A stretch of 64,000 nt of DNA from Rhodoblastus sp963704565 (GCA_963704565.1 OY969917.1:3720001-3784000); one strand, 5' to 3'; positions 43,140-52,382 are shown, numbered from the stretch's first letter. Notes: generated by a model from the letters alone, not told the origin. Translations and numbers: made by a program.

Positions 43140-44444
43140 TTATCGCCAAGCCAAAGCGAGCCGCACGGCGTCGCCGATCACGCCAAGCCCGCGCGCCTTG
43201 CGCACGTGGCGGAACGTGTCCTTTTCCTTGTCCAGCTTGGGGGTTCCGTCGACGCGGACGAAATTCTCCATCGCCTTGGAGACGAGCTGCGGATAGGTCA
43301 GGAACAGGTTCGAGGCCTGGGTATGGAGCAGCGCCGGCATGTCCTTGTGCTTGCGCAGGTCCTTCATGACAAAGCTGTCGTCGAGAGCTTTCTTGTAGCG
43401 CGACAGGTTCTCGGCGGTCATCGGCTCGCGCCGCGACTTGATCTGGAAGATCGCCTCGCCGGCCAGCCGTCCCGAGGTCATGGCGAGGTTGGAGCCTTCG
43501 CGATGCACGGCGTTGTTGAGGCCGGCGGCGTCGCCGCAGATCACCCAGCCGGCGCCGAAAAGCTGCGGCACCGCCTTGTAGCCGCCTTCCGGGATCAGAT
43601 GGGCGGCATATTCCTTGACCTCCGAGCCCTCGATCAGCGGCGCGACGGAGGGGTGCTTCTTGAAGGCGTCGAGCAGTTCGGCGGGCGAGGCCTTGTTTTC
43701 GGCGAAATCCGAAACCAGGCAGCCGATGCCGACCGAGATGCTTTCCTTGTTGGTGTAGATGAAGCCCATGCCGGCCATTCCCTTGGAAATGGTGCCGGCG
43801 GCCTCGATCACCGCGCCCTCGTTGCCCTTGATGTTGAAGCGCTGCTCGATGACTTCCGCCGGCAGGAAGTGCATTTCCTTGACTGCCAGCGCGACATGGG
43901 CGGGCTTGGGCGTTTCGCGCAGCCCGGCGCGGGCGCCGAGCAAGCCGTTGACGCCTTCCGCCAGCACCACCACGGCGGCATGGATCGGGCCGCCGCTGCG
44001 GTCGGTGCGCACGCCGACAACCTTGCCATAGGCGTCCTGAATCAGTTCGACCGCCGTGGTTTCGCTGAGCAGGATCGAACCCTGGGCCTGCGCCTGGCGG
44101 GCGAACCAGCGGTCGAATTGCGAGCGGATGATGGTATAGCGGTTGGGCCGGTCCTCATTGAAGTCGTCGGAGCGGTAATGCATGCCGGTATGCGACTTGT
44201 CGGTCATGAACCAGAAGCGCTGCTCGATCAGATGCCGTTCCAGCGGCGCCTCCTCGCGGAAGTCCGGAATGATCTTCTCCAGCATGTCGGCGTAGAGGAT
44301 GCCGCCCTGGACATTCTTCGAGCCGGGATATTCGCCGCGCTCCAGTTGCAGCACCTTCATGCCGCGCGAGGCCATGGTATAAGCGGCGGCGTTGCCAGCG
44401 TGGCCGGCGCCGATGACGATCGCGTCGAATTTCTCGTCGATCAT
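43140..44444 (-). CDS. fixC: FixC, ETF-quinone oxidoreductase-like flavoprotein
   Basis: 434 residues, normal. FAD-binding GAGHAGNAAAYTMASRG at the N-terminus, ERGEYPGSKNVQGGILYADM, and the later GDAAGLNNAVHREGSNLAMT block. FixC carries FAD and forms the membrane-facing partner of FixX. Between fixB (21 bp) and fixX (24 bp) in a four-gene unit. Confidence 0.96.
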   Translation of the reverse strand: MIDEKFDAIVIGAGHAGNAAAYTMASRGMKVLQLERGEYPGSKNVQGGILYADMLEKIIPDFREEAPLERHLIEQRFWFMTDKSHTGMHYRSDDFNEDRPNRYTIIRSQFDRWFARQAQAQGSILLSETTAVELIQDAYGKVVGVRTDRSGGPIHAAVVVLAEGVNGLLGARAGLRETPKPAHVALAVKEMHFLPAEVIEQRFNIKGNEGAVIEAAGTISKGMAGMGFIYTNKESISVGIGCLVSDFAENKASPAELLDAFKKHPSVAPLIEGSEVKEYAAHLIPEGGYKAVPQLFGAGWVICGDAAGLNNAVHREGSNLAMTSGRLAGEAIFQIKSRREPMTAENLSRYKKALDDSFVMKDLRKHKDMPALLHTQASNLFLTYPQLVSKAMENFVRVDGTPKLDKEKDTFRHVRKARGLGVIGDAVRLALAWR

Positions 44445-44465
44445 TGTGCTCTCCTAACCTCTGGC

Positions 44466-45569
44466 TCAGCCGGCAAGCCGGTCCTTGGAATGGGGCGAAA
44501 GGCGTTGGCGGAAGGCTTCCGTCAGCGCGGGCAGGAAGCGCATGGCGTCACTGGTTATGCCGATATGCGCGAAGTCGAAGATCGGCGCGTTCTTGTCGGT
44601 GTTGATGGCGACGATCAGGTCGGCGCCTTCGACGCCGACGCGATGCTGGATCGCGCCGGAAATTCCCGCGGCGATATAGAGCTTCGGCCTTATGGTCTTG
44701 CCGGTCTGGCCGATCTGCCGGTCGGCGGAAACCCAGCCCTTCTGGACCAGCGGGCGCGAGCAGCCGAATTCGGCGCCGAGCGTCTTGGCGAGATTGCGCA
44801 CCAGCTGGAAGTTTTCGGCGTTCTGCAATCCCATGCCGCCGGCGATCACCACATCGGCGAAGGCGAGATTGCTCTTGTTGGAATCGCGGTCCGGCAGGAA
44901 GCGCAGGATTTTCGTGATGATGCTGGCTTCGTCGAGATCGGGCGCGAAGGGAACGATGCGGCCCTCGCGGCCTTCGACGCGCGGCGGCATGCGCATCACG
45001 CGCGGGCGGATGGTCGCCATCTGCGGGCGATAGTTCAGCGTATAGATGGTGCACAGCAGCGAGCCGCCGAAGGTCGGACGCGTCGCGGCGAGCGACTTGT
45101 CGTCGTCCACATTCAGCTCGGTGCAGTCCGCTGTCAGGCCCGTGAGAAGGGTGGTGGCCACCGAGCCGGCGAGATCGCGGCCGAGCGTGGTCGCGCCGAG
45201 CAGCAGGATTTCCGGCTTGTGCGCATTGACCAGCTCGGTCATCGCCTTCGAATAAGGCTCGTTGCGATAGTCGGCCAGCGTCGGGTGCTCGACCAGGTAA
45301 ACCAGATCGGCGCCATGGGCGAAGCTTTCCTTCGCCGCCTGTTTGACTTCCTCGCCCGGCGCGCCGAGCACCACGCCGGCCAGCTCGACGCCGAGCTTGT
45401 CGGCGAGCCTGCGGCCTTCGCCCAGAAGTTCGAAGGAGACGGGGTGGACCACGCCGCGCTCCATTTCGATGAAGACCCAGACATGCTTGTAGTCGCGGAA
45501 CTTTTCCGGCAACTCCTTCTTCATCGAGGCGCGGCCGCCGGCGGCCGGTGCGGGCTTCGGGTCGGACAT
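44466..45569 (-). CDS. fixB: FixB, electron transfer flavoprotein alpha subunit
   Basis: 367 residues from ATG 45569 (MSDPKPAPAAGG). ETF-alpha fold: N-terminal domain (KHVWVFIEMERGVVHPVSFE) and C-terminal FAD domain with SRPLVQKGWVSADRQIGQTG and LYIAAGISGAIQHRVGVEGA, the ETF-alpha signature. Forms the FAD-binding heterodimer with FixA for bifurcation. The extra Ala-rich N-terminus of ~25 residues precedes the conserved region. fixA ends 10 bp upstream. Confidence 0.96.
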   Translation of the reverse strand: MSDPKPAPAAGGRASMKKELPEKFRDYKHVWVFIEMERGVVHPVSFELLGEGRRLADKLGVELAGVVLGAPGEEVKQAAKESFAHGADLVYLVEHPTLADYRNEPYSKAMTELVNAHKPEILLLGATTLGRDLAGSVATTLLTGLTADCTELNVDDDKSLAATRPTFGGSLLCTIYTLNYRPQMATIRPRVMRMPPRVEGREGRIVPFAPDLDEASIITKILRFLPDRDSNKSNLAFADVVIAGGMGLQNAENFQLVRNLAKTLGAEFGCSRPLVQKGWVSADRQIGQTGKTIRPKLYIAAGISGAIQHRVGVEGADLIVAINTDKNAPIFDFAHIGITSDAMRFLPALTEAFRQRLSPHSKDRLAG

Positions 45570-45579
45570 TTTTCTCTCC

Positions 45580-46437
45580 TTAGAATCCGGCGGCAAGCTT
45601 GGTCATGTCGGCTTCGAGCGACGACGTATGGGCGAAAATCGCCTCGATCGTCGCCTCGGCCATGTCCTTCGGCGTCTTGTTGGCGGCAAGGTCGACCTGC
45701 TTGGCCTTTTCGGCGCGGGGAGGTGGCGCGAAGACGCGTTTCACCACGGTCGGCGAGCCGCGCAGCCCGCATTGGGTCACATCCTCGATCCCGGCGTCCT
45801 TGGCGCTCCAGGTGACGACTTCGGCCCGCGCGGCGCGCAAGGCGTCGTCGATGCGGCCGCGCCGCACCACATTGGAGCCTTCGAGCATGGTGATGAGGCA
45901 GGGCAGCCTGGTCTTGAGGATCTGCACGCCGCCTTCCGAGCGCCGCTCGATGGTGATCGAACGATCTTCGAGACCGAGTTCCGAAATGGCGGAGACATAG
46001 GTGAGCTGCAGCAGGTCGAGGCGCTTGGCGACGCCGGGGCCGACCTGGGCGGTGTCGCCGTCGATGGTCTGCTTGCCGGCGAAGACGATATCCGGCGCGC
46101 CGAAGGTCTCGCCGATCTTGCGGATCGCCTGGGCCAGCGCGAAGGAAGTGGCGAGCGTGTCGGAGCCGGCGAAGAAGCGGTCGGTCAGCAGCACGGCGCG
46201 GTCAGCGCCGATGGTCAGCGCCTTGCGCAGCGAATCCGACGCCATCGGCGGGCCCATGGTCAGGACGGTCACCTCGCCGCCGAACTTGTCGCGCAGCCGC
46301 AGGGCTTCTTCGAGCGAGAACAGATCATAGGGATTGATGATCGTCGGCACGCCCTGCCGCATGATGGTGTTGGTCACCGGATGGACGCGGATCTGCGCCG
46401 AATCCGGCACCTGCTTGATACAGACCACACTATGCAT
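45580..46437 (-). CDS. fixA: FixA, electron transfer flavoprotein beta subunit
   Basis: 285 residues from ATG 46437. ETF-beta features: MHSVVCIKQVPDSAQIRVHP, NPYDLFSLEEALRLRD, FAGKQTIDGDTAQVGPGVAK and the LPCLITMLEGSNVVRRGR block. NADH-facing subunit of FixABCX. A sigma-54 promoter (46480-46494) and a NifA site (46568-46583) precede it, so fixABCX is expressed with nif. The frame to 46584 is not used, since it would run through the promoter. Confidence 0.96.
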   Translation of the reverse strand: MHSVVCIKQVPDSAQIRVHPVTNTIMRQGVPTIINPYDLFSLEEALRLRDKFGGEVTVLTMGPPMASDSLRKALTIGADRAVLLTDRFFAGSDTLATSFALAQAIRKIGETFGAPDIVFAGKQTIDGDTAQVGPGVAKRLDLLQLTYVSAISELGLEDRSITIERRSEGGVQILKTRLPCLITMLEGSNVVRRGRIDDALRAARAEVVTWSAKDAGIEDVTQCGLRGSPTVVKRVFAPPPRAEKAKQVDLAANKTPKDMAEATIEAIFAHTSSLEADMTKLAAGF

Positions 46438-46479
46438 CGCGCGTCTCCGTTGACGTTTCGCCTTTGGCCCAAAGCCGTC

Positions 46480-46494
46480 GCAAACTCCGTACCA
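46480..46494 (-). promoter_or_regulatory. Sigma-54 promoter of fixABCX
   Basis: On minus TGGTACGGAGTTTGC: GG/GC elements at correct spacing, 43 bp before fixA. Confidence 0.75.
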
Positions 46495-46567
46495 GACCGT
46501 AACTAATTGAATTATATTTATAACTTTTATCGCCTCCCGCCTTGTCGCGTCCGTCTTTGCTCCCTCG

Positions 46568-46583
46568 TGTCGGCAAAGCGACA
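46568..46583. promoter_or_regulatory. NifA upstream activating site of fixA
   Basis: TGT-CGGCAAAGCG-ACA matches TGT-N10-ACA, about 75-90 bp upstream of the sigma-54 promoter and 6 bp beyond the nifW stop. Confidence 0.75.
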
Positions 46584-46589
46584 AAGACG

Positions 46590-46922
46590 TCAGGGCGTGA
46601 GGTCGGAGAGCGGCACGAAGGCGCGGGCGCTCTTCCTGGGCGCGTTGGGATCGCGGTCTTTCAGCACCTTGAACAGCCGCGCTTCGATCGGCGATCTGGT
46701 CTCGAATTCCGCATAGGCCGCGCGCAGGGCGGCGCGGCAGCTTTCCATGATCGCCGCGTCGTCGCCGCCCGTTTCGGCGATCGAGGCGAGCGATTGTCCC
46801 ATCCGCTTCAGGATGTGGAGACGGCTCACCGAAACCACTTTCGGGTCGTAGTCCACGTCGAGCGCGGCGAAGAATTCCTCCGCCGAACCAAGGCTTTGCA
46901 GTTTTTCGACGATCCCGCTCAT
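46590..46922 (-). CDS. nifW: Nitrogenase-stabilising protein NifW
   Basis: 110 residues, whole-length NifW: MSGIVEKLQSLGSAEEFFAA, DVDYDPKVVSVSRLHILKRM and EFETRSPIEARLFKVLKDRD. NifW protects the MoFe protein from oxygen damage or aids P-cluster maturation. Final gene of the iscA-nifU-nifS-nifV-cysE-nifW unit, 10 bp from cysE. Confidence 0.94.
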   Translation of the reverse strand: MSGIVEKLQSLGSAEEFFAALDVDYDPKVVSVSRLHILKRMGQSLASIAETGGDDAAIMESCRAALRAAYAEFETRSPIEARLFKVLKDRDPNAPRKSARAFVPLSDLTP

Positions 46923-46931
46923 GTCACGCTC

Positions 46932-47660
46932 CTATTGTTTGAAAGTTTCGCGAGCTTCGGCCTCGCCGGCGTCGACCGGACGCAGGCCGCTTCGCATTTC
47001 CGACAGGCGCACTTCGAGAAAATTCACGCGGTCGATCAGATAGGACAGGGCTTCGCCGACCGGGTCGGGCATCAGATGATGTTCGAGATCGACGCGCCCG
47101 CCGGCCAGAATGCGGCGCTGGTCTAAGGCGCGCACGATGCGGCCGGGAATGCCGACCACGGTCGCGCCGGGCGGAACCTCTTCGACCACGACCGAATTGG
47201 CGCCGATGCGCGCGCCCTTGCCGATTCGGATCGGCCCGAGAATCTTCGCGCCCGCGCCGCAGAGCACGCCGTCCTCGAGGGTCGGATGGCGCTTGCCCTC
47301 GCTCCACGAGACGCCGCCAAGCGTCACGCCATGATAGAGCGTCACGTCGGCGCCGATTTCGGCGGTGGCGCCGATGACGACGCCGGCGCCATGGTCGATG
47401 AACAGGCGCGGGCCGATGGTCGCGGCGGGGTGGATGTCGATATTGGTGGCGAGGCGCGACGACCAGGACAGGAAACGCGCCGCGAAGCGGAAGCCCCGCC
47501 GCCACAGCCAATTGGCCAGCCGGTAATGGATGACGGCGTGGACGCCGGGATAGGTCAGCAGGATTTCGAGTTTCCCGCGCGCGGCGGGGTCGCGGCCGGC
47601 GACGCAGGCGACGTCCTCGCGCAGCTGGGCGAAAATGGCGCCAAGGCCGGGGCCGCTCAT
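46932..47660 (-). CDS. cysE: Serine O-acetyltransferase of the nif unit
   Basis: 242 residues from ATG 47660, overlapping the nifV stop (ATGA). Left-handed beta-helix hexapeptide repeats with the catalytic region IDIHPAATIGPRLFIDHGAG, VIGATAEIGADVTLYHGVTL and VPPGATVVGIPGRIV. It makes O-acetylserine for cysteine, the sulfur source for NifS; the nif-linked copy boosts Fe-S synthesis in diazotrophs. A housekeeping cysE probably exists elsewhere. Confidence 0.93.
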   Translation of the reverse strand: MSGPGLGAIFAQLREDVACVAGRDPAARGKLEILLTYPGVHAVIHYRLANWLWRRGFRFAARFLSWSSRLATNIDIHPAATIGPRLFIDHGAGVVIGATAEIGADVTLYHGVTLGGVSWSEGKRHPTLEDGVLCGAGAKILGPIRIGKGARIGANSVVVEEVPPGATVVGIPGRIVRALDQRRILAGGRVDLEHHLMPDPVGEALSYLIDRVNFLEVRLSEMRSGLRPVDAGEAEARETFKQ

Positions 47661-48802
47661 GCGTCCTCGCTCTGGCGCAACTCCTGCGCCTCGCGCGCCA
47701 GCCGCAGCACCGTGCGTTCCGGCAGCGGGGCCTTGGCGATTTGCGCCAAAACCTTGATCTTCTTCAGCACGATGGCGGCGGTCTCGGCGTCGAGATCGAG
47801 TCCGGCCGGCGCGCAAAGGGCGCGCAAGGCGGCGGCGCCGGAATGTTTGCCGATCACCATTTTATGGGCGCGTCCGAGCAAAGCGGGGTCGAGGCCCTGA
47901 TAGGTGCGCACGTCGGCCAGCAGGCCGGCGACATGAATGCCGGATTCATGGGTGAAAATATCCTCGCCGACGATGCTTTTGGCGCGGGGGATGATTTCGT
48001 TCGCGGCTTTGGCGACAATTTGCGCCAGGGCGCCGAGCTTTCGCGGCGCGACTCCGGTGGTCAGCGCGCCGAGGCGCGTCAGCGCGACGCAGACTTCCTC
48101 CAGCGGCGCATTGCCGGCGCGTTCGCCCAATCCCAGCACGGTCACGCTGGCGTGGCGCGCGCCGGCGCGGATCGCGGCCAAGGTGTTGGCGGTGGCGAGG
48201 CCCAGGTCGTCATGGCCGTGGAATTCGATTTCGAGCCCGGTTTCCTCGCGCAGGGCCGTGATCGCGTCATAGGTCGCGAAGGGATCGAGGACGCCGAGCG
48301 TGTCGGCGAAGCGCAGGCGGAAGGCGCCGGCCTGTTCCGCGGCGCGGGCGACGAGGCCGATGTCGCGGATTTCGGCGCGCGAGGAATCCTCGCCGCCGAG
48401 CGCCACCTCAAGGCCCTTGTCGCGGGCGTAGCCAACCATGCGGGCGACGCGCGCCGCCGTCTCCTCCGGGCCGCATTTCAGCTTCACCCGCATTTGCAGG
48501 CGCGACATCGGGGCGGAAATATTGACCCGGCGCAGGCCGGCCGCCAGCGCCGCGTCAATGTCGGACTGATGGAGGCGGCACCAGGCCATGACATGCGCGT
48601 CGGGGCAGGCTTCGCCGACGGCGGCCATGGCCTCGATCTCGGCGCCGCCCATGGCGGCGGCGCCAGCCTCGATCTCGTCGACGCCAGCCGCCGCCAGGGC
48701 GCGGGCGATGGCGACCTTCTCCGCCCGGGAGAAGGCGACGCCGGGCGCCTGCTCGCCGTCGCGCAGGGTGGTGTCGTTGACGAAAACGCGGCTGGCGGTC
48801 AT
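47657..48802 (-). CDS. nifV: Homocitrate synthase NifV
   Basis: 381 residues. Condenses acetyl-CoA and 2-oxoglutarate to homocitrate, the organic ligand of FeMo-co. VNDTTLRDGEQAPGVAFSR is the DRE-TIM start, with FHGHDDLGLATANTLAAI (metal HxH) and GLGERAGNAPLEEVC following. Closest in length and motifs to NifV rather than LeuA (no C-terminal regulatory domain). Start is 7 bp after the nifS stop. Confidence 0.95.
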   Translation of the reverse strand: MTASRVFVNDTTLRDGEQAPGVAFSRAEKVAIARALAAAGVDEIEAGAAAMGGAEIEAMAAVGEACPDAHVMAWCRLHQSDIDAALAAGLRRVNISAPMSRLQMRVKLKCGPEETAARVARMVGYARDKGLEVALGGEDSSRAEIRDIGLVARAAEQAGAFRLRFADTLGVLDPFATYDAITALREETGLEIEFHGHDDLGLATANTLAAIRAGARHASVTVLGLGERAGNAPLEEVCVALTRLGALTTGVAPRKLGALAQIVAKAANEIIPRAKSIVGEDIFTHESGIHVAGLLADVRTYQGLDPALLGRAHKMVIGKHSGAAALRALCAPAGLDLDAETAAIVLKKIKVLAQIAKAPLPERTVLRLAREAQELRQSEDA

Positions 48803-48809
48803 GGGAACC

Positions 48810-50012
48810 TCACGCGTAAACGGGCTTGAAGTCCCTGGCTTCCTTCTGCGCGCCGGCCCAGAAGGGCGAGAGCGCGCGCAGTTTTTCGATGATCCCCGGC
48901 AGGACTTGGATCACGCGCTCCACTTCCTCCTCCACCGTGTCGCGCGACAGCGAGAAGCGGATCGAGCCATGCGCCGCCGTGAAGGGAATATTCATCGCCC
49001 GCAGCACATGGCTCGGCTCCAGCGAGCCGGAGGTGCAGGCGGAGCCCGACGAGGCGGCGATCCCGGCGCGATTGAGATGCAGCAGGATCGCTTCGCCCTC
49101 GACATATTCGAAGGCGATATTGGCGGTGTTCGGCAGGCGGTCATGGGGATCGCCATTGGCGAAACAATTGGGCACGGCGGCCAGAACGCCCTTTTCCAGC
49201 TTGTCGCGTAGGGCTTTTACCCGCGTGTTCTCTTCCGCCATGTGCTGGCCGGCGAGTTCGCAGGCGAGGCCGAGCGCGACAATGCCCGGCGCGTTTTCCG
49301 TGCCGGCGCGGCGCCCGCGCTCCTGATGGCCGCCGCGCAGCAGCGGCTTGAAGCGCGAGCCGCGCTTGACATAAAGCGCGCCGACGCCCTTCGGCCCGTG
49401 CAGCTTGTGGCCGGAGAGCGACAGCATGTCGATGGACGAGTCCTTGAGCGAGATCGGAACCTTGCCCACCGCCTGAACGGCGTCGGTGTGGAACAAGGCG
49501 CCGACTTCTTTTGCGAGATCGGCGAGGCCCTCGATGGGGAAGATCGTCCCGGTTTCGTTATTCGCCCACATCAGGGTGACGAGCGCGACGCGCGGCGACA
49601 ATGCGGCGCGGAAGGCTTCGAGATCGAGCCGGCCGAAGGAATCCACGCCGATATAATGGACCTTGGCGCGGCCGATCTTCTCCAGATGCTGGCAGACGGA
49701 GAGAATCGCCGGATGCTCGACCTTGCTGGTGACGATCTCGTCGCGGTCGGGCAGGCATTCCATCGCCGAGAGAATGGCGGTGGAATCGGATTCCGTGCCG
49801 CCCGAGGTGAAGACGATCTCATGGTCGAATTCGGCGCCGAGCAGGGTCTGAACCTGTTTGCGCGCCTTGCGCAGGGCGCCCGTGACCTGCGCGCCGAACT
49901 CGTGGATCGACGAGGCGTTGCCGAACTGCTCGGTGAAAAAAGGCAGCATGGCTTCGACCACCTGCGGATCGACCTTGGTGGTGGCGTTGTTGTCGAGATA
50001 GGCCGTGCTCAT
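48810..50012 (-). CDS. nifS: Cysteine desulfurase NifS
   Basis: 400 residues. PLP enzyme supplying sulfur for nitrogenase clusters: N-terminal AYLDNNATTKVDPQVVEAM, the PLP lysine in LSLSGHKLHGPKGVGALYVK, GGHQERGRRAGTENAPGI, and active cysteine in SSGSACTSGSLEPSHVL. It works with NifU, whose gene ends 12 bp upstream. Confidence 0.96.
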   Translation of the reverse strand: MSTAYLDNNATTKVDPQVVEAMLPFFTEQFGNASSIHEFGAQVTGALRKARKQVQTLLGAEFDHEIVFTSGGTESDSTAILSAMECLPDRDEIVTSKVEHPAILSVCQHLEKIGRAKVHYIGVDSFGRLDLEAFRAALSPRVALVTLMWANNETGTIFPIEGLADLAKEVGALFHTDAVQAVGKVPISLKDSSIDMLSLSGHKLHGPKGVGALYVKRGSRFKPLLRGGHQERGRRAGTENAPGIVALGLACELAGQHMAEENTRVKALRDKLEKGVLAAVPNCFANGDPHDRLPNTANIAFEYVEGEAILLHLNRAGIAASSGSACTSGSLEPSHVLRAMNIPFTAAHGSIRFSLSRDTVEEEVERVIQVLPGIIEKLRALSPFWAGAQKEARDFKPVYA

Positions 50013-50024
50013 CGTGCGATTTCC

Positions 50025-51023
50025 TTAATGGGTTTTGGCGGGGATGACCCGCAAGGGCGCGCCGAGCCTGGCGGAGAGCCGCTCCTGGATGCCGTTGACG
50101 GTCATGCTCGCCGCCTGGCAGCCGACGCAGGCGCCGGAAAGCTTGACCATGACATTCGCGCCATCGACGTCGATCAATTCGCAATCGCCGCCGTCCTTCT
50201 TCAGCAGCGGGCGGATTTCCTCGATCGTTTCTTCGATCAGGCGAATGCGCTGGAGATTGGTCAGCGGCTTTGGCGGCGCCGCCAGGGGCGAAATCTGCAC
50301 AGGCGCCGGCTGCGGCTTGGATGCGGAAGGCGCGGGGGCGGGCGCCTCGGACTTCGCCGCCGCCTTGGCGGCTTGCACGTTCTTCTTGAGGACGACCGGA
50401 TCGGCGCCGCCGACCTTGTAGGATTCGGCCTCCGCCAGCACGCCTTCCACGACCATCTCGGCATTGACCTTGGCCAGCACGCTTTCCAGCGCGTCGAAAC
50501 AGGTCAGGCAGCCGCCGCCGGCCTTGGTATAGGCGGTGACCGCCTCGATCGTCGTCAAGCGGTTCATGCGCACCGCGCGCTCGACCATGCCCTCGTCGAC
50601 GCCGAAACATTTGCAGATCAGCGCGCCTTCCTCATGGTCGTCATGCCAGGTCTCGCCGCGAAAATTGGCCACCGCCGCCTGGAGCGCCTCGTAGCCCATC
50701 ACCGAGCAATGCATTTTTTCCGGCGGCAGGCCGCCGAGGAAATCGGCGATGTCCTGATTGGAGAGGTTCAGCGCCTCGTCGATGGTCTTGCCGATGACCA
50801 GTTCGGTCAAAGCGGAAGACGAGGCGATGGCCGAGCCGCAGCCGAAAGTCTGGAACCTGGCCTCCAGGATGACCTGGCTGACCGGATCGACCTTCAGCAT
50901 GAGTTTCAGCGCGTCGCCGCAGGAAATGGCGCCCACTTCGCCGACGGCGTTGGCGTCATCGAGCACGCCGGCGTTCTTCGGGTTGAAGAAATAGTCCTTG
51001 ACCTTGTCAGTATAGTCCCACAT
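50025..51023 (-). CDS. nifU: Fe-S scaffold NifU
   Basis: 332 residues with three domains: an IscU-like N-terminal scaffold (FGCGSAIASSSALTE; PPEKMHCSVMGYEAL), a central [2Fe-2S] ferredoxin-like BFD domain (CKCFGVDEGMVERA; GGGCLTCFDALE), and a C-terminal Nfu domain (SGACVGCQAASMTVNG). An Ala/Pro linker (about 215-245) is long. It builds clusters for NifH and for NifB-co synthesis. Between iscA and nifS. Confidence 0.96.
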   Translation of the reverse strand: MWDYTDKVKDYFFNPKNAGVLDDANAVGEVGAISCGDALKLMLKVDPVSQVILEARFQTFGCGSAIASSSALTELVIGKTIDEALNLSNQDIADFLGGLPPEKMHCSVMGYEALQAAVANFRGETWHDDHEEGALICKCFGVDEGMVERAVRMNRLTTIEAVTAYTKAGGGCLTCFDALESVLAKVNAEMVVEGVLAEAESYKVGGADPVVLKKNVQAAKAAAKSEAPAPAPSASKPQPAPVQISPLAAPPKPLTNLQRIRLIEETIEEIRPLLKKDGGDCELIDVDGANVMVKLSGACVGCQAASMTVNGIQERLSARLGAPLRVIPAKTH

Positions 51024-51035
51024 GCCGCATACTCC

Positions 51036-51356
51036 TTAACCGAATGACTTGCCGCAGGAGCATTTCGACGCGGCGTTCGGGTTGTCGAAGACGAAGCCCG
51101 AGCTTTCCAGGCCGGTGACGAAATCGACCGTCATGCCATAGACATGGCCCTGCGAGACATCGTCGATGAAGACCTTGACGCCGTTGGTTTCGATCACCGC
51201 GTCGCCTTCGCGCGCCTGGCGCTCCAGGCCCATCAGATATTTATAGCCGGCGCAGCCCCCGGCCTCGACCATGATGCGGAGCCCTTCGGCCGGCGTTGCC
51301 GCGTTGGACAGGGCCGTCTTGACGGCGGAAATGGCGTTTGGCGTCAGCGTGATCAT
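51036..51356 (-). CDS. iscA: Nif-type IscA iron-sulfur carrier
   Basis: 106 residues with all three A-type cysteines: AGGCAGYKYLMGL and the C-terminal SKCSCGKSFG. MITLTPNAISAVKTAL opens the fold and EGDAVIETNGVKVFIDD is typical. First gene of the iscA-nifUSV-cysE-nifW unit, 39 bp behind a perfect sigma-54 promoter. Confidence 0.94.
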   Translation of the reverse strand: MITLTPNAISAVKTALSNAATPAEGLRIMVEAGGCAGYKYLMGLERQAREGDAVIETNGVKVFIDDVSQGHVYGMTVDFVTGLESSGFVFDNPNAASKCSCGKSFG

Positions 51357-51394
51357 GATTCAACTCCCTGCGAGCGAGACATGTGGATGACGCA

Positions 51395-51409
51395 GCAACC
51401 CTTGTGCCA
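51395..51409 (-). promoter_or_regulatory. Sigma-54 promoter of iscA-nifUSV-cysE-nifW
   Basis: On minus TGGCACAAGGGTTGC, a perfect TGGCAC-N5-TTGC, 39 bp before iscA. Confidence 0.85.
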
Positions 51410-51452
51410 AATATTAGATCATTGATTTATAATGAAAAAGTAGCCTCGTCGC

Positions 51453-51468
51453 TGTCGGGTTCGCGACA
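51453..51468. promoter_or_regulatory. NifA upstream activating site of iscA-nifU
   Basis: TGT-CGGGTTCGCG-ACA, about 45-60 bp upstream of the promoter, just after the nifQ stop. Confidence 0.75.
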
Positions 51469-51472
51469 ATGG

Positions 51473-52060
51473 TCAGGGATGCGACAATGATCCTGACATA
51501 TTTTCGCGCTTGTTCCGGGCGAGCAGGCTTTCGCCGTCCTCGGGACCGAAACAGGCGTCGAAATCGTCGCATTCGCGACAGCTCGGCGCCGTGCAGAGAT
51601 GGAAGCCCTCCGTTTCGCACAAGGAACGGTAGAAGAATTTCTTCCACTTCATGTTGTTGACGTTGCGCGCCGCGAGCTTGGGGAATGTTTCGCGCAGCAG
51701 CCGGCTGAGCGCGGCGCGGTCCGGCAGGCCGAGATCCTGCCAGAGATGGTTCGGCTGCATGGCCCGGCGCGTCACCATCCGCGCCAGCCAGGAGCAATCG
51801 CGGCCCTGGTCGGCGCGATGCGCGTCGAGCAGGGCCAGCAACATGTCTTCCTCATCGTCCAGAACAATCTTGCCGCGCGCCAAACACGCGATCGCCGCCG
51901 CGTCGGGCGCCGGGCGCCAGCGGGCGGCGAGCGCGATGAGATCGTCGCGCCCGAGGCCGATGGTTTGCGAAATATCGACGCTTTTCGCCTCCGCCTCCCG
52001 CGCGGCGATCGCCCAGATGCAGGCGAAAACTTGCGCGAGGAAGGGGGAGGCGTCAGCCAT
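51473..52060 (-). CDS. nifQ: Molybdenum delivery protein NifQ
   Basis: 195 residues from ATG 52060; the frame to 52156 would overlap fdxB. NifQ carries a Mo-Fe-S cluster to NifEN/NifH for FeMo-co; its cysteine motif C-x4-C-x2-C-x5-C is exact: CTAPSCRECDDFDAC. The N-terminal helical domain has RMVTRRAMQPNHLWQDLGL. Last gene of the unit running from nifE or nifH to nifQ. Confidence 0.94.
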   Translation of the reverse strand: MADASPFLAQVFACIWAIAAREAEAKSVDISQTIGLGRDDLIALAARWRPAPDAAAIACLARGKIVLDDEEDMLLALLDAHRADQGRDCSWLARMVTRRAMQPNHLWQDLGLPDRAALSRLLRETFPKLAARNVNNMKWKKFFYRSLCETEGFHLCTAPSCRECDDFDACFGPEDGESLLARNKRENMSGSLSHP

Positions 52061-52064
52061 GGCG

Positions 52065-52382
52065 TCAGGCCGCGAACTGGTCGGCCGGAACATGGGTCTG
52101 GCAATTTTTCGGGCAGACCCGGGCGCAGGCGCCGCAACCGATGCAGGCGTCGGCATTGTCCACCATCATGATCTTGCGGTTCAGTTCGCCGTCGAAATCG
52201 TCGTCGTCGTCCTCGGTCGCCGCGCCAAGCACATTGCTGGATTCGTCGACGCCATAGAGATGCATCACGTCACGCGAACAGACCTTGTAGCAACGGCCGC
52301 AGCCGATGCAGGTCTCGCCGTCGATCCGGGTGAGATAGACCGGCGTCCAATCGCCGCCGCCGCGCGTCTTGAAAATCGTCAT
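52065..52382 (-). CDS. fdxB: Nif-specific ferredoxin III
   Basis: 105 residues with two [4Fe-4S] sites: CIGCGRCYKVCSRDV and CIGCGACARVCPKNC. The first ~15 residues (TRGGGDWTPVYLTRIDGETC) and an acidic insert (EDDDDDFDGELN) are typical of nif ferredoxin III. Probably an electron donor in cofactor assembly. Overlaps the upstream small gene by 1 bp. Confidence 0.93.
   Translation of the reverse strand: MTIFKTRGGGDWTPVYLTRIDGETCIGCGRCYKVCSRDVMHLYGVDESSNVLGAATEDDDDDFDGELNRKIMMVDNADACIGCGACARVCPKNCQTHVPADQFAA

Noticed and set aside
43206..45815. An 869-codon open frame antisense to fixC-fixB
   Set aside because: The sense strand encodes clear FixC and FixB; the antisense has no recognisable protein.
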